From assembly GCF_900116225.1 (NCBI RefSeq), contig NZ_FOZZ01000016.1, positions 1 through 64,000 on the forward strand: a stretch of 64,000 bases of DNA, read 5' to 3'. Positions 60,926 through 64,000 of the stretch are shown here, one piece after another (within the stretch, counting starts at the first letter, position 1; the number at the start of each line of letters is the position of its first letter). The position numbers and the translations under genes are program-made. The notes under the pieces were generated by a model that did not search any database, had not been told where the DNA came from, and saw nothing but the letters and a program-made list of their open reading frames with translations. The stretch comes from Sphingobacterium wenxiniae. Lineage in GTDB: Bacteria > Bacteroidota > Bacteroidia > Sphingobacteriales > Sphingobacteriaceae.

Positions 60926-62146
60926 ATGGACATTCTAAGATCTCTCAAATACCCCAACTTTCGGTTGCATGTCATCGGTCAATCTATTTCCCTTTTAGGG
61001 ACCTGGATGCAGCGTATAGCGATAAGCTGGTTGGTATATGAGTTGACCAACTCGGTTTTTTGGCTGGGTTTTGTACAGTTTATAGCGCTGCTGCCTTCTC
61101 TGGTGTTGTCGCCTTTTATTGGTTCTTTTGTGGATAAGCACAAAAAATATAAGCTGGTATTTCTAACTCAAATTGGGTTGATGATACAGGCGGGTTTGCT
61201 GACCTTGGTTGTGGGGATGCAGTGGGAAAGTGTGTTTCTGTTATCTATCTTGGGTTTTATACAGGGAGTGGTCAACGCGTTTGATGTGATGGGGCGTCAG
61301 TCGTTAATGGTCTCTCTGGTGGATAATCGCAAAGACCTCCCCAATGCTATAGCATTGAACTCCTCGATTTTTAATGCGGCACGTATGGTTGGTCCTGCGA
61401 TAGGCGGTGTGCTGCTCTCTATGTATGGGGAGTTCGTCTGTTTCGCGGTCAATTTTATCAGCTTTATTCCGGTATTGATTTGTCTGATGTTGATGAGCGT
61501 GGACGAGCCTGACGTAAAAGCTGTGAAGGAAAGTAATTGGAAAGGTTTGGTCGAGGGTTTCAATTATCTAAGCAGATCACCGCATATTACTTCTTTGATT
61601 GTTGTACTGGCTTTTTCAAGCTTGTTGGTTATTCCCTATACATCGTTATTGCCTGCAGTGGCAAAGGATTTATTCAGTGGCAATGAGGCGACTTTTTCCT
61701 GGTTTGAGAGTGCTGCCGGGCTTGGGGCGATGATTGGTGCTGTGCAGATGGCGCGTTTGCGTACTGGGCAAAACCTGCGTTACCGTGTGCTTTTCTCAGC
61801 TTTTATGATGGGAGTGGCTTTGATGTTATTGGCTTTTGCACACTATTTACCTTCGGCATTGTTCTTTACAATGTGTGTGTCATTTGCGATGATGATGCAA
61901 AATTCTTCCATTAATACATATATACAAACTCATGCTGTGCCTATTTATAGAGCCCGGGCAATAAGCTATTATGTGATGGCTTTTCAGGGGATTGCTCCTA
62001 TCGGGGCTTTGTTGGTTGGCGCCTTGGCCAGTTATATCGGGATTAAAAGCACACTATATATTATGGGAGGTGCGGGAATTCTTATCTCGGTGTGCTTCTA
62101 TATCTATTTGCGTTTGCACATCCATAGGCGGTTGTTTAAGTTTTGA
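60926..62146 (+). CDS. MFS transporter, EntS/DHA3-like exporter
   Basis: A 406-aa inner-membrane protein with about twelve hydrophobic segments. The N-terminal LKYPNFRLHVIGQSISLLGTWM and the motif A-like FIGSFVDKHKKYK, then NAIALNSSIFNAARMVGPAIGG, place it in the DHA3 drug-H+ antiporter group related to enterobactin exporters. The substrate is unknown. A terminator lies 88 bp after its stop codon. Confidence 0.9.
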   Translation: MDILRSLKYPNFRLHVIGQSISLLGTWMQRIAISWLVYELTNSVFWLGFVQFIALLPSLVLSPFIGSFVDKHKKYKLVFLTQIGLMIQAGLLTLVVGMQWESVFLLSILGFIQGVVNAFDVMGRQSLMVSLVDNRKDLPNAIALNSSIFNAARMVGPAIGGVLLSMYGEFVCFAVNFISFIPVLICLMLMSVDEPDVKAVKESNWKGLVEGFNYLSRSPHITSLIVVLAFSSLLVIPYTSLLPAVAKDLFSGNEATFSWFESAAGLGAMIGAVQMARLRTGQNLRYRVLFSAFMMGVALMLLAFAHYLPSALFFTMCVSFAMMMQNSSINTYIQTHAVPIYRARAISYYVMAFQGIAPIGALLVGALASYIGIKSTLYIMGGAGILISVCFYIYLRLHIHRRLFKF

Positions 62147-62164
62147 AAGGTATTTACGAATGTG

Positions 62165-62344
62165 TTTGATGGGAGAGTGTTTCTGTCTTACAGATGCTTT
62201 TAAGTAGTCTGGAGACTACTTGTTGTTATTAAAATCCTTAGTGACCGCTGTGCTGAACACTAAGGATAGTTTTTGCTTATGGAGCGGGCTGTATTTGATG
62301 GGAGAGTGTTTCTGTCTTACAGATGCTTTTAAGTAGTCTGGAGA
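62165..62344. repeat. 51-bp direct repeat, two copies 129 bp apart
   Basis: TTTGATGGGAGAGTGTTTCT through GTAGTCTGGAGA appears identically at 62165-62215 and 62294-62344. The MFS terminator hairpin lies between the copies. The second copy ends 20 bp before the next gene start. Confidence 0.85.
62234..62272 (+). terminator. Terminator of the MFS gene
   Basis: ATCCTTAGTG (62234-62243) pairs exactly with CACTAAGGAT (62258-62267), followed by AGTTTTTG. A diverged copy of the same hairpin sits at 8061-8094, so this is also a dispersed hairpin. Confidence 0.8.
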
Positions 62345-62363
62345 TAGTATAGATCCACATATA

Positions 62364-63491
62364 ATGAATATAAAAATGTTATCTACCGTACTTTCTATCC
62401 TGTTTATTTGGTTGGTTTTGGACCAACTGACACTCGTAAATGTACGAATTACCAACTTTTTACAACAGCAGTCAGATGATAAGCTTCCTTTTCTGACACA
62501 AAAGATAGAAAGTAAAACTTATACCATCGAAACCGTTCTTTTGGGCGAATATGGCTCGATATACTACGAACCCAGCAAAAAATATTATGTAGCAAGCACT
62601 TCAGAAGGTGTAGCGAAAATAAACCATCAAGGAGTAGTGACGTTTAAAATATTAGCTTCAGAAGGTCATCAAATTCAGCATGATGTAGAAGGAGCGCATT
62701 TTGTTTTGACTTCCAAAGGAATAATCAATTTACATGACGAAAAACCAATAATACAACCCTATACCGAAGTGCGTCACCTTTCGGACAGTACACATAGCGC
62801 AGAATGGGAAATCCTGTTCCGATCCAATTATGAGCGAGCGACCTATGTGATATTTGATCGTTATTATACAGCAGTAGACAGTACAGTATCCGAAGAAGCA
62901 ATCCACTTTTACATCGCGGACAAATGGACCACCTTAATTCAAAATGAAAATGCAGGCACTATTTATGCTACTGAACAGGCTAAAAATTATTATAGCTTTT
63001 TTGACGATACTCCAGAATTGGAACCTAAATCAAATCCGCTGTATATCATGAAGGATGTCAAAAAAAGAACATATAGCAATGCTAATCGTAAAACGGATGC
63101 GCAGTTGACACAAAATTATGAGGCAGATTTTCCGCACAAGGGGTTTTCTTATACCGCACAAACCTCATTGAAGGTCAGTAAATTTAAAAAATTAGAGAAA
63201 TACAATTATCCTGAGACCATTTGGTTTCTACTACCTTTATCTTGGTTACCACAAGAATATGTTGGTGAAGCGGTCAATAGCTTAAAAGTGAAAGGTGAAG
63301 AATTGTGTTTCAAAACAATGGCCACTCGGGCTGGTTTGGGTATAGGAACGGTAGACAATCATGCGTATGTCTTTGATGTACCGAGCCAATTCAACGATAC
63401 AGAAAGCTTATCGTTTATATGGGCTTCAGGGAACAGAAATAGCACAACCTGGCATAATGAAGGTTTTTATGTGATTAAGAAAAAACAATAA
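62364..63491 (+). CDS. Membrane-anchored protein of unknown function, 375 aa
   Basis: Not recognised. It has one N-terminal hydrophobic segment (about 5-25, MLSTVLSILFIWLVLDQL) and a large polar part with many Tyr/Thr/Glu residues. Repeated short stretches such as YGSIYYEPSKKYYVAS and WTTLIQNENAGTIYATEQ suggest a beta-propeller-like sheet arrangement outside the membrane. It ends 1 bp before the next frame, so the two are coupled. There is no further evidence on function. Confidence 0.65.
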   Translation: MNIKMLSTVLSILFIWLVLDQLTLVNVRITNFLQQQSDDKLPFLTQKIESKTYTIETVLLGEYGSIYYEPSKKYYVASTSEGVAKINHQGVVTFKILASEGHQIQHDVEGAHFVLTSKGIINLHDEKPIIQPYTEVRHLSDSTHSAEWEILFRSNYERATYVIFDRYYTAVDSTVSEEAIHFYIADKWTTLIQNENAGTIYATEQAKNYYSFFDDTPELEPKSNPLYIMKDVKKRTYSNANRKTDAQLTQNYEADFPHKGFSYTAQTSLKVSKFKKLEKYNYPETIWFLLPLSWLPQEYVGEAVNSLKVKGEELCFKTMATRAGLGIGTVDNHAYVFDVPSQFNDTESLSFIWASGNRNSTTWHNEGFYVIKKKQ

Positions 63492-63492
63492 G

Positions 63493-64000
63493 GTGCGTAA
63501 ATCGGATGATTCATTTCGTTTTAAAGCAATCGATTACAGAAGAATGATTTTATTTTTTGTACTCGTAGCGATATTGATCTCTTGCCTTGTAACAAGCTGG
63601 CCCATTTTTACAATAGGAGAAATTTTGCCAAAGCGCATATTTTTCGGTTTGCTGGGACTTTCAATAGTCTATTGGGTAAGTAGATGGTCTAAGGATTTAC
63701 AGCTGTTTCTACCTATAGACAAACCACGCTATACGTTAGGAAATAGCATCGAAGAAATAGATAGCTTGCAAGTACACACGTGTTTGTCGACATTCTTTCC
63801 TATGAAATTTTTGAGAATAAACTTCCGTTTATTTATCATTATGCCTACTTATAAAAATCCATTTGAAAATAACTCCAAAGCCATTCAAAAACTAGAAACC
63901 GAAGCAATCTTCCTTGAAGACTATATCATAGAACATGCATTAAGCAAAAGGAATTTTCTGGATTTTGTAGCAAATGGTATTAATTTTTTATTCTGGCTGC
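63493..64000 (+). CDS. Membrane protein of unknown function, cut by window end
   Basis: A frame open from a GTG at 63493 (or ATG 63544) to the last base, at least 169 codons. Two hydrophobic segments (FFVLVAILISCLVTSWPIF and RIFFGLLGLSIVYWVS) are followed by a polar part. It starts 1 bp after the preceding stop codon, and the GTG is preferred because the upstream 17 codons are also open and polar. The C-terminus is outside the window, and the family is not recognised. Confidence 0.6.
   Translation, partial: MRKSDDSFRFKAIDYRRMILFFVLVAILISCLVTSWPIFTIGEILPKRIFFGLLGLSIVYWVSRWSKDLQLFLPIDKPRYTLGNSIEEIDSLQVHTCLSTFFPMKFLRINFRLFIIMPTYKNPFENNSKAIQKLETEAIFLEDYIIEHALSKRNFLDFVANGINFLFWL

Overview
The window looks like chromosome of a Bacteroidota bacterium, most likely Sphingobacteriaceae (Sphingobacterium-like). 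The evidence is a complete TlpA-SusC-SusD outer-membrane locus, TonB-dependent receptors, Acr3/ArsR/DUF6428 arsenic genes, many small secreted lipoproteins, LytTR two-component signalling, and -7 boxes of the Bacteroidota type (TAnnTTTG) in place of clear Shine-Dalgarno sites. No rRNA gene, complete tRNA, integrase, transposase or CRISPR array was found.

Layout. 0-8 kb is an arsenic-resistance region: acr3, an arsC-type reductase, two DUF6428 genes and two ArsR repressors. Five copies of one 16-bp operator-like palindrome sit at its promoters. A TonB receptor/AraC pair splits one of the two arsR-DUF6428 units. 8-11.7 kb carries ordinary metabolic genes. 11.7-22 kb is an accessory island. It starts with decayed ORF6N fragments, a DUF1016 (YhcG-type) nuclease gene and a broken ATP-binding regulator. 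Next comes a four-gene plus-strand run: two three-Cys-motif partner genes (tcmP), a DUF5131 (Gp37/Gp68) gene and a SLATT two-TM effector. Facing it is a minus-strand run: EEP-family nuclease, unknown 147-aa protein, reverse transcriptase. Between the SLATT and RT genes lie two diverged copies of a ~120-nt structured element that read as small RNAs on the RT strand. This RT/SLATT/twin-RNA/EEP block is the best candidate for a poorly described defence system.

22-32.3 kb is a TlpA-SusC-SusD nutrient/redox locus with accessory membrane genes. Its leader contains two arrays with an exact 11-bp pitch and one heptamer array, all running forward into the tlpA start region. 32.3-45.6 kb has repeats (including a 21-bp-pitch array), msrA, a string of secreted proteins of unknown function, a Fic protein and a LytTR two-component system. 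45.6-64 kb is mainly housekeeping or regulatory: GlxA- and AraC-type regulators, SRPBCC/VOC proteins, ygiD, dnaX, rlmB, an HPP protein, a DEAD-box helicase, rnr, a Fur family regulator, a transaldolase-like aldolase, an MFS exporter, and a final pair of unknown genes cut by the window end.

Family assignments come from reading the translated sequences and recalled motifs; no database search was run. Periodicities, palindromes and operator copies were counted by hand from the sequence.
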